Below, piece by piece: positions 1 to 6,762 of a stretch of 6,770 nt of DNA (position 1 is its first letter; every line of letters starts with the position of its first letter). The notes beneath the pieces are model-generated. The model ran no database searches. It worked only from the letters and a program-made list of their open reading frames with translations, and was not told where the DNA came from. Made by a program: the position numbers and the translations under genes. Origin of the DNA: an uncultured Porphyromonadaceae bacterium (GTDB lineage Bacteria > Bacteroidota > Bacteroidia > Bacteroidales > Muribaculaceae); contig CAMWKC010000116.1 of NCBI GenBank assembly GCA_947174735.1, positions 1 through 6,770 on the forward strand, given 5' to 3'.

Positions 1-38
1 AATAAATGTTAAAAACTGTTTCTATTTGTAAAAGCATT

Positions 39-55
39 AGTGTACACTTTACACT
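39..55. repeat. 10-bp palindrome with adjoining half-site repeat
   Basis: AGTGTACACT at 39-48 is a perfect 10-bp palindrome, and its right half recurs at once: TACACT is found at 43-48 and again at 50-55, a 7-bp period. It lies about 90 bp upstream of the hydrolase start and upstream of the candidate -7 element. An arrangement like this could be an operator for a dimeric regulator of the hydrolase gene. That role is inferred from symmetry and position only, and no regulator family is recognised. Confidence 0.35.
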
Positions 56-112
56 CTTTCTTTTTTCTATCCCAAATATAGGCTAAAATAGGTATATACG
101 ACAGAGAAATAT

Positions 113-120
113 TAAATTTG
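113..120 (+). promoter_or_regulatory. candidate -7 element for the glycoside hydrolase gene
   Basis: TAAATTTG fits the Bacteroidota TAnnTTTG -7 consensus and ends 21 bp before the ATG at 142. Transcription would start near 125-128 and leave a leader of only about 15 nt. No TTTG -33 element is found 17-23 bp upstream (the region around 89-96 reads TAGGTATA), so the promoter would be weak or activator-dependent. The rest of positions 1-141 shows no gene, only A/T-rich sequence with a pyrimidine tract near 54-70. Confidence 0.4.
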
Positions 121-141
121 TGATTAAAATCCCATTCCCTT

Positions 142-2718
142 ATGACTTCAAATTTACTTATACTTTACCTTCTTACCGGGACGCTACCCCCAATCATCAT
201 CCCAAATAGTAATCAAATACCGCAAGATCGCCAGAGTTACAAAATTTATGTCGATGACCAAGGTATAATGCGCCGTTCGGATACTAATGCCGAAGTCAGC
301 TACTTTGGCACTAACTATACTGTGCCTTTTGCTCATGCTTACCGTGCTCTCGGCTATATGCAAAAAGACCGTAAGGAAGCTATATCACGTGACGTAAGAC
401 AGATGAACAGACTGGGTCTTAATGCCTTCCGCCTACATCTATGGGAAGCCGAAATAACGGATGCCGAAGGTAACCTACTCGAAAATGAACATCTTGATCT
501 GCTTGATTATCTTATATACCAATTAGAGAAAGAAGGTATTGATATTATTCTTACAGCTCAGACAAACTTCGGCAACGGCTATCCTGAACGTAATATTGAC
601 ACCGGGTCTTTTACCTACGACTTTGATAAATGCCAGATACACGAGAATCCTATAGCCCAACAGGCCCAGCAGAATTATCTGGAGCAACTGACCTCTCATG
701 TTAATCCATATACCGGGCGTTCGTATGCTGCCGACAATGCTATCATCGCCATGGAAATCAATAATGAGCCATGTCATTCGGGTACATCGGCCGAAGTCAC
801 CGACTACATTAATCGCATGGCTTCAGCTATACGCAATAAAGGATTTGACAAACCTATACTATATAATGTGAGTCATAACCGCAATCTTACACCGGCATAT
901 TATGACGCTAATATAGATGGCACTACCTACCAGTGGTATCCAACAGGACTTGTAGCAGGACACGAGCGCAAAGGAAATTTTCTCCCTTACATAGCGGAAT
1001 ATAATATACCTTGGAAAGACTCAATTCCGGGATATAACAGAATGGCAAGAACAGTGTACGAATGTGATCCCGGCGACGTACTGTATTCTTATATGTATCC
1101 GGCTATGGTGCGCACACTACGTAAAGAAGGTTTTCAGTGGATAACACAGTTTGCTTACGACCCTACCGATCTGGCCGGCTACAACACTGAATATCAGACA
1201 CACTATCTAAACTTAGCATACACGCCGGCTAAAGCTCTGAGTATGATGATAGCAGCCGAGACAGCCCGCAATGTAGAACGAGGCAAAGACTATGGCACAT
1301 TTCCAAACGATACAATATTCGCCAATGTACGTGTCAGCTATCGTCAGGATCTGAGTGAGCTCAACACACCAGAACGGTTTTATCATACCAATACTACAAC
1401 CACATCGCCAGTAGCCCCTGACAGACTACAACATATAGCCGGTCACGGATCATCGCCCATAATCAGCTATGAAGGGACAGGAGCTTATTTCCTCGATCGT
1501 ACCTCACAAGACGGTGTCTGGCGTCTTGAAGTATGGCCTGATATAGTGCTTACAGCGGACCCGTTTGCAAAACCAAGCCTCAAACGCCGTGTCGGTGAAA
1601 TAATATATGCTTCACATCCTATCACTATAGATATACCGGAATTACACAATGGCTTTATCTACACACGTATCGATGGCAACAGGGAAGAACAAGGCATCTC
1701 AGTACCTGACGGACAAGGCCATTCAATGCAAGTTCAACCAGGAGTTTATCTCCTTAGTACAGAACCAATCAATCTGAAAGCATTTTCTAAAACACAAGAT
1801 AATGAGCGTCTATACCGCTTCGATGCTCCTGAAGCTACATTAACATCCGGACACGTAATTACCCATACCCCCGTTCCATATACGGCGCAAGGTAAAGATT
1901 TAGAAATCGAAGTCAACGTATACGGACCTACACAACCGGATTCTGTAATTCTGTTTCCTTCTACAGTATCGTTCTGGCGTAAGGATAACCCTACGGTAAA
2001 AATGCAACGTAAAGGAGACAATACATATACAGCTATCTTACCGGCAGCCCAAACACTTACTCCGGAAATAAGCTATGCTATCAGTATCTACGGACCTAAC
2101 GAGACAATCACATGGCCTGCAAAAGCCGAAGGTGACCCTTTATCATGGGATTATACTGCCGAGCAATGGTACACCGTACCGACTTTAAAGCCCGATACTC
2201 CAATAGTACTTCTCAATGACCATAGTCATCCGGAAGCCTCATTATTACCTACAGGATATAATTCATGGTTACGTCAGGAACGCAACAGTCCCACAGGAGC
2301 TCCATTGTGGATATTCACAGCTACTCCCGACAAAGACGGTGTAGCTGTAATACGTCAATATGCGGGAAATCTACCGGGTAGCACTCCCTATCTCAAAGAC
2401 AAGAAACAAATAATAGTAAAAGCCGCACAACTACCGTCCGGTAGCAAAATAGGATTTACCGATAAGAGCGGACGCAGTTATACAGCCCTACTTACCACAC
2501 AAAACACTGACAACACATTTGCAGTTAACATTACAGACATGCTACCCGAACCCACTCTGCTTATACCGGCTGCTTATCCGGATTTTCTAAAACGAGAAGT
2601 GAAACCAACCGAATATGGCAACCCCGACATAACTGACATTGACTTTATAGACCTGATTATTCCTGCAACCGCCTCACAACAGACCTATGCCGCAATCGAA
2701 GGCATCTGGCTACAATGA
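142..2718 (+). CDS. multidomain secreted glycoside hydrolase, clan GH-A (GH5-like)
   Basis: This 858-residue protein is predicted to cleave a polysaccharide or glycan outside the cytoplasm. Residues 1 to about 25 are hydrophobic and would serve for export, but no Lys or Arg precedes the core and no lipobox Cys is seen. A (beta/alpha)8 barrel fits residues about 35-375. The INNEP motif (206-210) places the likely acid/base at Glu209, as in GH5 and other clan GH-A enzymes. The nucleophile is less certain: Glu307 in VYECD is favoured, Glu286 in IAEYN is the alternative, and Trp333 in QWITQ fits strand 8. A beta-rich region follows (about 394-540), then an Ig-like region (about 571-680) and a C-terminal region that could be a jelly-roll carbohydrate-binding module (about 684-858). 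ATG142 is the first start after an in-frame stop at 121-123. No SusC/SusD partners are in view, so substrate and exact GH family cannot be assigned. The 3' end overlaps the convergent permease gene by 62 bp. Confidence 0.8.
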   Translation: MTSNLLILYLLTGTLPPIIIPNSNQIPQDRQSYKIYVDDQGIMRRSDTNAEVSYFGTNYTVPFAHAYRALGYMQKDRKEAISRDVRQMNRLGLNAFRLHLWEAEITDAEGNLLENEHLDLLDYLIYQLEKEGIDIILTAQTNFGNGYPERNIDTGSFTYDFDKCQIHENPIAQQAQQNYLEQLTSHVNPYTGRSYAADNAIIAMEINNEPCHSGTSAEVTDYINRMASAIRNKGFDKPILYNVSHNRNLTPAYYDANIDGTTYQWYPTGLVAGHERKGNFLPYIAEYNIPWKDSIPGYNRMARTVYECDPGDVLYSYMYPAMVRTLRKEGFQWITQFAYDPTDLAGYNTEYQTHYLNLAYTPAKALSMMIAAETARNVERGKDYGTFPNDTIFANVRVSYRQDLSELNTPERFYHTNTTTTSPVAPDRLQHIAGHGSSPIISYEGTGAYFLDRTSQDGVWRLEVWPDIVLTADPFAKPSLKRRVGEIIYASHPITIDIPELHNGFIYTRIDGNREEQGISVPDGQGHSMQVQPGVYLLSTEPINLKAFSKTQDNERLYRFDAPEATLTSGHVITHTPVPYTAQGKDLEIEVNVYGPTQPDSVILFPSTVSFWRKDNPTVKMQRKGDNTYTAILPAAQTLTPEISYAISIYGPNETITWPAKAEGDPLSWDYTAEQWYTVPTLKPDTPIVLLNDHSHPEASLLPTGYNSWLRQERNSPTGAPLWIFTATPDKDGVAVIRQYAGNLPGSTPYLKDKKQIIVKAAQLPSGSKIGFTDKSGRSYTALLTTQNTDNTFAVNITDMLPEPTLLIPAAYPDFLKREVKPTEYGNPDITDIDFIDLIIPATASQQTYAAIEGIWLQ

Positions 2719-3490
2719 GACCTATGCCATAGATAGCCACAAGTACTAATACTACGGCTGCTGAAGCAGGCACTGAAATATAATAAGAAACTACAAGACC
2801 GGTTACACCACCGGTCAGCGAGATGACGGCCGACCACATAAGCATAGGCATGTAACGCCTGGTGAATGTCTCGGCTGTCATCTGTGGTAAAGAAAGGAGC
2901 GACATGAGCAGCATTATACCTATCATACGTATGGTCAGTACTATAGCGACAGCCACAAACACTGTCATTATAATATTTACAGTCCGTACAGGTAATCTCA
3001 GCACCCGTGCAAAATTCTCATCAAAACTTACGGATACAACTACACGATAAAAACATATGTAAAACAGAGCAAGTAATCCTGTGAAACTTGCGAATAGCCA
3101 CAGGTCTGCCGAAGTTATAGTCAGCACGTTGCCAAACAGAAAAGCATTCAATTCAGGCACATAGCCAGATGACATAAACACAAACAATATACCGAGCGCC
3201 ATACCCAGTGCCCAAACTACAGCGATAGCTGAATCCTCACGCACACGGCGACGTGAAAGCCATTCAACTCCCAGGGCACTACCCACAGCAAACACAGCCG
3301 CTGTAGCCATAGGGGGCCAACCCATGAAATAGCCTAAACCAAGTCCACCGAAACAAGCATGGGTAAGACCACCAGAGATAAAAACCATACGCCGTGTAAC
3401 TATATAGGTACCAATCAGAGCAGAAGCTACTGAAATCAGTACCACACCGAGAAGAGCATTACGAAAAAAAGGATATGCCAGTAATTCCAT
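2657..3490 (-). CDS. metal ABC transporter permease, ABC-3 (ZnuB/TroC) family
   Basis: This 277-residue inner-membrane protein would form the channel of an ABC importer for zinc, manganese or iron. It has about eight hydrophobic segments, starting near residues 12-31 and ending near 243-262, which matches the family in length and topology. Family-like segments are GGLTHACFGGLG (40-51), in the position of the family's SHAxxPG region, and GIMLLMSLLSLPQMTAE (191-207), in the position of the conserved G-LLV-ALL-P-A-TA segment. The metal cannot be read from the sequence; zinc is the commonest guess. A basic tail (about 263-277) follows the last membrane segment and is encoded mostly within the 62 bp shared with the hydrolase gene. 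The ATG at 3490 lies 22 bp after the stop of the preceding gene, so it is probably last in the queA-aroA operon. No ATPase (ZnuC) or substrate-binding protein (ZnuA) gene is present here; these partners must lie elsewhere. Confidence 0.88.
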   Translation of the reverse strand: MELLAYPFFRNALLGVVLISVASALIGTYIVTRRMVFISGGLTHACFGGLGLGYFMGWPPMATAAVFAVGSALGVEWLSRRRVREDSAIAVVWALGMALGILFVFMSSGYVPELNAFLFGNVLTITSADLWLFASFTGLLALFYICFYRVVVSVSFDENFARVLRLPVRTVNIIMTVFVAVAIVLTIRMIGIMLLMSLLSLPQMTAETFTRRYMPMLMWSAVISLTGGVTGLVVSYYISVPASAAVVLVLVAIYGIGLIVARCLRLRHRSVVRRLQE

Positions 3491-3512
3491 ATCTTACTTG
3501 TCTGTACTTAAT

Positions 3513-3971
3513 TCACGGTTTATTTCTCAACTCTCCTACTATCATCAATACCTCATCACGTACATCTATAGGTAAAGATATTCCACGTACCTGTAAGCTA
3601 CGTGACCAACCGGCCACATCGTCAGGAAGAAGCGACATTAAAATATCACGGAACTCCTCGGTTTCATCGTCAGAATAGGCTTCTGCCTCGCGTCCTATAA
3701 AACGATCGAGCTCATGGTCATCATAATATATAGCCTCATCAGTCAGTGGAGAAAGTGAAGTTTTTTCGCACACGGCATGACGTCCACAACATTCACCATC
3801 AACTTGTTCTGAAGAACTATCACTTTCCGACTGTCCGAGAGTATTCTGTTCATTCAAACTGTTCGCAACTTCACGTCGCTGCTGTACCTGAACACGTCCC
3901 TTACGGTCAAAGAACCATATAAGCACACCTATGACCACAAGTACAGCTAAAATAACCAAAGCACCTTTCAT
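3513..3971 (-). CDS. conserved-type membrane-anchored protein with CCGxHxxC motif, unknown function
   Basis: This 152-residue protein starts with one membrane segment (about residues 3-21), followed at once by basic residues (DRKGR), which suggests an anchor with the rest of the chain in the cytoplasm. A polar Ser/Glu/Gln linker (about 27-58) leads to CCGRHAVCEK (61-70), which contains Cys61, Cys62, His65 and Cys68. An acidic helical region follows (DDHELDRF, 84-91), then a C-terminal part rich in hydrophobic and charged residues with GWSRSLQVRGI (121-131). From memory, Bacteroidota genomes carry similar small proteins, sometimes labelled phospholipase without visible support; I see no lipase motif. 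The Cys/His cluster could bind a metal, which would suit the downstream metal permease, but this is inference. Its ATG overlaps the aroA stop (ATGA, 3968-3971), which implies coupled translation. Confidence 0.8.
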   Translation of the reverse strand: MKGALVILAVLVVIGVLIWFFDRKGRVQVQQRREVANSLNEQNTLGQSESDSSSEQVDGECCGRHAVCEKTSLSPLTDEAIYYDDHELDRFIGREAEAYSDDETEEFRDILMSLLPDDVAGWSRSLQVRGISLPIDVRDEVLMIVGELRNKP

Positions 3972-5278
3972 AACCCGACAGTTGTATTAAGTCCAGTCGC
4001 CTCTATCTGCTTCCAGAAATCAGCAAATGACTTGCCCACGACCTCAGGTGAGTTTATATTCACCCACGGCATTACACAGGCCATAGGCACGAAAGCCATA
4101 GCCATACGATGGTCTCCGTACACTTCGACAGGCTCATTATCAGCCGTAGGACAGCGACGTCCTCTCCAACTCAGACTGTCGGCAGTAACTTCGACGAGAT
4201 AGCCCATTTTACCAAGTTCTTCAGCCAAGGCGAAGAGACGGTCACACTCCTTATGACGAAGGTGAGCAACCCCGGTGAAACGGAACGGCAGACGTGCACC
4301 ACAAAGTGCCACAGCCAACGAAGGTACAAGGTCAGGCATATTGCTAAAGTCAAGTTCAACTGTGACACCGGCATCACGCAAAGCTTTTATCTTAACTGTA
4401 TCACCTTTCAAGGTCACTGTACCGTCAGAATTCCATACTGTATCCACACCCAAGTATTTATAAAGAGCGCAACACATAGCATCACCCTGCATCGAATGAC
4501 ATGGATGAGTCAGGGCTTTCAGATAAACAGGAGACGGAGCACCAAGTAAAGCCCGTTCGTAAAAATAAGAAGCGGCACTCCAATCCGGTTCTATAACAAA
4601 GGCTTCCGGAACCTTATACTCACCGGACTTCACCTCTATACTGTCAGAAGTTATTACAGGGTCAACCCCAAAACAGCGCATAATCTGAGCCGTCATCTCT
4701 ATATAAGGTAAAGATACCGCCACACCTCCGATAAGTTTTATTACTAATCCATGACGGCACATAGGTGCTATCATCATAAGAGCTGAAATAAACTGTGAGC
4801 TTATAGACCTATCTATTTCCACAGTGCCACCATCAAGCTTGCACCCCTTCACTACCAATGGAGGATAACCCTCCTCATCACGGTACTCTATATCTGCACC
4901 CAGCGAACATAAAGCATTAATAAGCGGAGCTAACGGACGACGTTTCAACTGTTCATCAGTCTCAATCTCTACCACCGCACCGGAAGTAACGGCAACAAGA
5001 GCCAGAAAAAATCTGAAAGGTGCGGCACCGGCACCTATATTTATTTTTACAGGAGTTTTAGAAATGTCTACGCTTTGCTTATCAAGAGACTCACGAAGCA
5101 TAGACAAAGCCTTCTCAAGGTTGCGACAGTCATCACAATCAGGAAGTTCCTTTATATTAACCGACGAGCCGGAAAGAAAACTAACTGTCAGCACACGCGC
5201 TGCCATACTCTTCGACAACGGTAGCGTCACGAGCCGGGGCTCAGAAGCAGAATTATATTTTATGAGACGATAACTCAT
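3968..5278 (-). CDS. aroA: 3-phosphoshikimate 1-carboxyvinyltransferase (EPSP synthase)
   Basis: This 436-residue cytoplasmic enzyme joins shikimate 3-phosphate and phosphoenolpyruvate to give EPSP, the sixth step towards chorismate and the aromatic amino acids. The main catalytic and binding residues can be matched to E. coli AroA: Lys23-Ser24-Arg28 in LPLSKSMAAR (K22, S23, R27), Arg89 (R100), Arg113/114 in LKRRP (R124 region), SSQF at 160-163 (S170, Q171), Tyr192 (Y200), Asp316 (D313), Glu344 and Arg347 in KECDR (E341, R344), Arg391 in DHRMAMAF (R386) and Lys416 (K411). The loop that usually reads GNAGTAMR reads GAGAAPFR here (82-89), so Ala85 stands where E. coli has Gly96, an exchange known to reduce glyphosate binding. 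Length is normal and no residue needed for catalysis is missing. The gene overlaps the upstream queA-like gene and the downstream gene by ATGA at 5275-5278 and 3968-3971. Confidence 0.96.
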   Translation of the reverse strand: MSYRLIKYNSASEPRLVTLPLSKSMAARVLTVSFLSGSSVNIKELPDCDDCRNLEKALSMLRESLDKQSVDISKTPVKINIGAGAAPFRFFLALVAVTSGAVVEIETDEQLKRRPLAPLINALCSLGADIEYRDEEGYPPLVVKGCKLDGGTVEIDRSISSQFISALMMIAPMCRHGLVIKLIGGVAVSLPYIEMTAQIMRCFGVDPVITSDSIEVKSGEYKVPEAFVIEPDWSAASYFYERALLGAPSPVYLKALTHPCHSMQGDAMCCALYKYLGVDTVWNSDGTVTLKGDTVKIKALRDAGVTVELDFSNMPDLVPSLAVALCGARLPFRFTGVAHLRHKECDRLFALAEELGKMGYLVEVTADSLSWRGRRCPTADNEPVEVYGDHRMAMAFVPMACVMPWVNINSPEVVGKSFADFWKQIEATGLNTTVGL

Positions 5279-6528
5279 GATAATCCAGTTTTAGGAAATA
5301 ACAGACAGGCATCTCCATACGACAGAAAACGATAATCATTTTTCAATGCCTCATTGTATATATGACGCCATTGGGTACCTGACGATGAACTATTACGGTC
5401 AAGAAAAGCCGACACAAGCAGAAGCAGTGTAGACTGAGGCTGATGAAAATTAGTCACCAAAACATCGACAAGGCGCCATCTGAAACCAGGAGCTATCATT
5501 ATAGCTGTCGAGGCTGTAAGAGAATTGAGCTGTCTTTTATCCATGTAGGTAAGTAAGGCCTGTAAAGAAGTAACCGTATCAAATCCGGCAAAGGTACCAT
5601 CATAAGCTTCCCACTGACTTACCTTAAGCTCGTCACGACCGTTCATTACAGCTGCACCAAGATAAGGCAGTGATTCAAGTGTACGTACCGACGTTGTACC
5701 TACAGCCACGACAGGACGGTGTAAAGTTATAGCATCTAAAAGAGCCTCAATAAGTGATCGTTCCACAGTAAAGGTTTCAGTATGCATAGGGTGACCGCCT
5801 ATAGTATCTGATTTAACAGGCTGAAAAGTACCGGCACCAACATGCAGAGTCAGATACCGTATATCAGCGTTATGCCCACGGAGAGAATCAAAAACATCAT
5901 CTGTAAAATGCAAACCGGCTGTCGGGGCTGCCACCGAGCCTTTGATTTCAGAATATACTGTCTGGTAATCGTCGGTATCGGCGTCCTCTGATTCACGACG
6001 CAAATACGGAGGTATCGGTATACGTCCGGCTACATCTACCACGGAAGCAAAAGTCACCTCATCGTCATTCCATGTAAATTCTACTGCATGAGCATTACCG
6101 TCAAGAGTTTCAAGACGTTTGGCCGACAATTGAAATTCACGTCCTTCTACTGTTAGATTCATCAAAAGCTGACCTTCTTTCCAGCGTTTCAGATTTCCTA
6201 TCATACATTTCCAGACACAACGACGGCGACACTGAAAGGCCAGAACATAATCCGATGGGTCCAGAGGTTCGAGAAGAAAAACTTCGATACGAGCCCCTGA
6301 CGACTTATAAAAAGCCATGCGAGCATTAATTACACGAGTATTATTGCATACTATCAGAGGCGAGGGTGGAAGAAGATTCGGAAGTTCCGAGAAGCGCCGG
6401 TGTGACAGGCGGCCGTCAGGACGACTTAGAAGAAGACGGCAGGAATCACGGCGTGATAGCGGATGTGTAGCAATGCGCTCATCAGGTAAAGGATAGTCGA
6501 AATCGGCTATTTTTATGTCTTGAATCAT
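5275..6528 (-). CDS. queA: S-adenosylmethionine:tRNA ribosyltransferase-isomerase, long Bacteroidota form
   Basis: QueA transfers and isomerises the ribosyl part of SAM onto preQ1 in the wobble position of tRNAs with GUN anticodons, giving epoxyqueuosine. Family motifs run the full length: DFDYPLPDERIA (9-20), CNNTRVINAR (61-70), GRIPIPPYLRR (168-178), DDYQTVY (186-192), GSVAAPTAGLHFT (197-209), TLHVGAGTFQPV (227-238), MHTE (248-251), AVGTTSVRTLES (275-286), VDVLVTNFHQPQSTLLLLVSA (354-374) and YRFLSYGDACLL (399-410). At 417 residues it is longer than the roughly 350-residue E. coli enzyme. The extra length lies mostly at about 90-160, a segment with Cys100, Cys104 and Cys108. Bacteroidota can carry both a short QueA and a long paralogue, so this copy may be the paralogue and its exact activity is a little less sure. 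It is the first gene of the operon and has its own upstream promoter; its A-rich leader has no clear Shine-Dalgarno sequence. Confidence 0.88.
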   Translation of the reverse strand: MIQDIKIADFDYPLPDERIATHPLSRRDSCRLLLSRPDGRLSHRRFSELPNLLPPSPLIVCNNTRVINARMAFYKSSGARIEVFLLEPLDPSDYVLAFQCRRRCVWKCMIGNLKRWKEGQLLMNLTVEGREFQLSAKRLETLDGNAHAVEFTWNDDEVTFASVVDVAGRIPIPPYLRRESEDADTDDYQTVYSEIKGSVAAPTAGLHFTDDVFDSLRGHNADIRYLTLHVGAGTFQPVKSDTIGGHPMHTETFTVERSLIEALLDAITLHRPVVAVGTTSVRTLESLPYLGAAVMNGRDELKVSQWEAYDGTFAGFDTVTSLQALLTYMDKRQLNSLTASTAIMIAPGFRWRLVDVLVTNFHQPQSTLLLLVSAFLDRNSSSSGTQWRHIYNEALKNDYRFLSYGDACLLFPKTGLS

Positions 6529-6570
6529 ATTTTTCTAAAAAAATTTTTAGTGAAACAATTATTTGAATCA

Positions 6571-6578
6571 CAAAGATA
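6571..6578 (-). promoter_or_regulatory. candidate -7 element for the queA-aroA operon
   Basis: On the minus strand this reads TATCTTTG, a match to the Bacteroidota TAnnTTTG -7 consensus. Transcription would start near 6564-6566 and leave a leader of about 37 nt before the queA ATG at 6528. The -33 region, expected near 6596-6602, is only A/T-rich (TTTTTATA on the minus strand), with no good TTTG. No further promoter is evident between the four operon genes. Confidence 0.5.
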
Positions 6579-6644
6579 TATCATCTAAACACAGATATAA
6601 AAAGAGAAGAGAGCTAAATTTTTTTACAAAAATAGCGAAAAAAA

Positions 6645-6676
6645 TTTGGTCAATAAAAAAAAAGGTTCTAACTTTG
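6645..6676 (+). promoter_or_regulatory. sigma-ABfr-type promoter of the tRNA-Val gene
   Basis: TTTG at 6645-6648 (-33 element) and TAACTTTG at 6669-6676 (-7 element, TAnnTTTG) are separated by 20 bp, the usual spacing for the Bacteroidota housekeeping sigma factor. The spacer contains a run of A residues. The start would fall near 6681-6684, only about 4-7 nt before the mature tRNA 5' end at 6688. It is the best promoter match in the window and fits a strongly expressed stable RNA. Confidence 0.8.
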
Positions 6677-6687
6677 CACTCGCAATC

Positions 6688-6762
6688 GGGCGATTAGCTC
6701 AGCTGGTTTAGAGCATCTGCCTTACAAGCAGAGGGTCTGCGGTTCGAATCCGTAATCGCCCA
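6688..6762 (+). tRNA. tRNA-Val (anticodon UAC)
   Basis: A complete 75-nt cloverleaf can be drawn. The acceptor stem pairs GGGCGAT (6688-6694) with ATCGCCC (6755-6761), with discriminator A at 6762. The D stem is GCTC/GAGC, the anticodon stem TCTGC/GCAGA, and the loop CTTACAA gives anticodon TAC at 6723-6725. The T arm holds TTCGAAT between TGCGG and CCGTA, with one G-U pair. The overall sequence resembles E. coli tRNA-Val(UAC). It reads GUA and, by wobble or modification, other valine codons. The CCA end is not encoded (CCG follows) and must be added by a CCA-adding enzyme. It does not have a GUN anticodon, so it is not a substrate of the neighbouring QueA. Confidence 0.97.

Noticed and set aside
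1746..2021. 91-codon open frame on the minus strand inside the hydrolase gene
   Set aside because: It is antisense to well-supported coding sequence, has no recognisable domain and no promoter. The same holds for the shorter frames at 523-777, 2862-3050, 3475-3678, 4171-4377, 4275-4463 and 5064-5273.
2431..2444. Inverted repeat CTACCG-TC-CGGTAG
   Set aside because: It is inside the hydrolase coding region with a 2-nt loop and no T tract, and is probably chance.
2797..2816. Inverted repeat GACCGG ... CCGGTC with an 8-nt loop near the convergent gene ends, as a possible terminator
   Set aside because: It lies well inside the permease coding sequence, where it encodes a GG-T-G segment of a membrane helix, and has no following T run on either strand.
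4109..4549. 146-codon open frame on the plus strand opposite aroA
   Set aside because: It is the antisense shadow of a clearly functional aroA. The translation is low in complexity, resembles no family, and has no promoter.
6535..6550. Near-palindrome CTAAAAA-AA-TTTTTAG just upstream of queA
   Set aside because: It is A/T-only apart from the ends, in a strongly A/T-rich leader, and a 2-nt loop cannot close; it is expected by chance in such composition.
6688..6762. The tRNA gene as an integration (att) site for a mobile element
   Set aside because: The window ends 8 bases after the tRNA. No integrase gene or repeated tRNA 3' end is visible, so this cannot be supported here.
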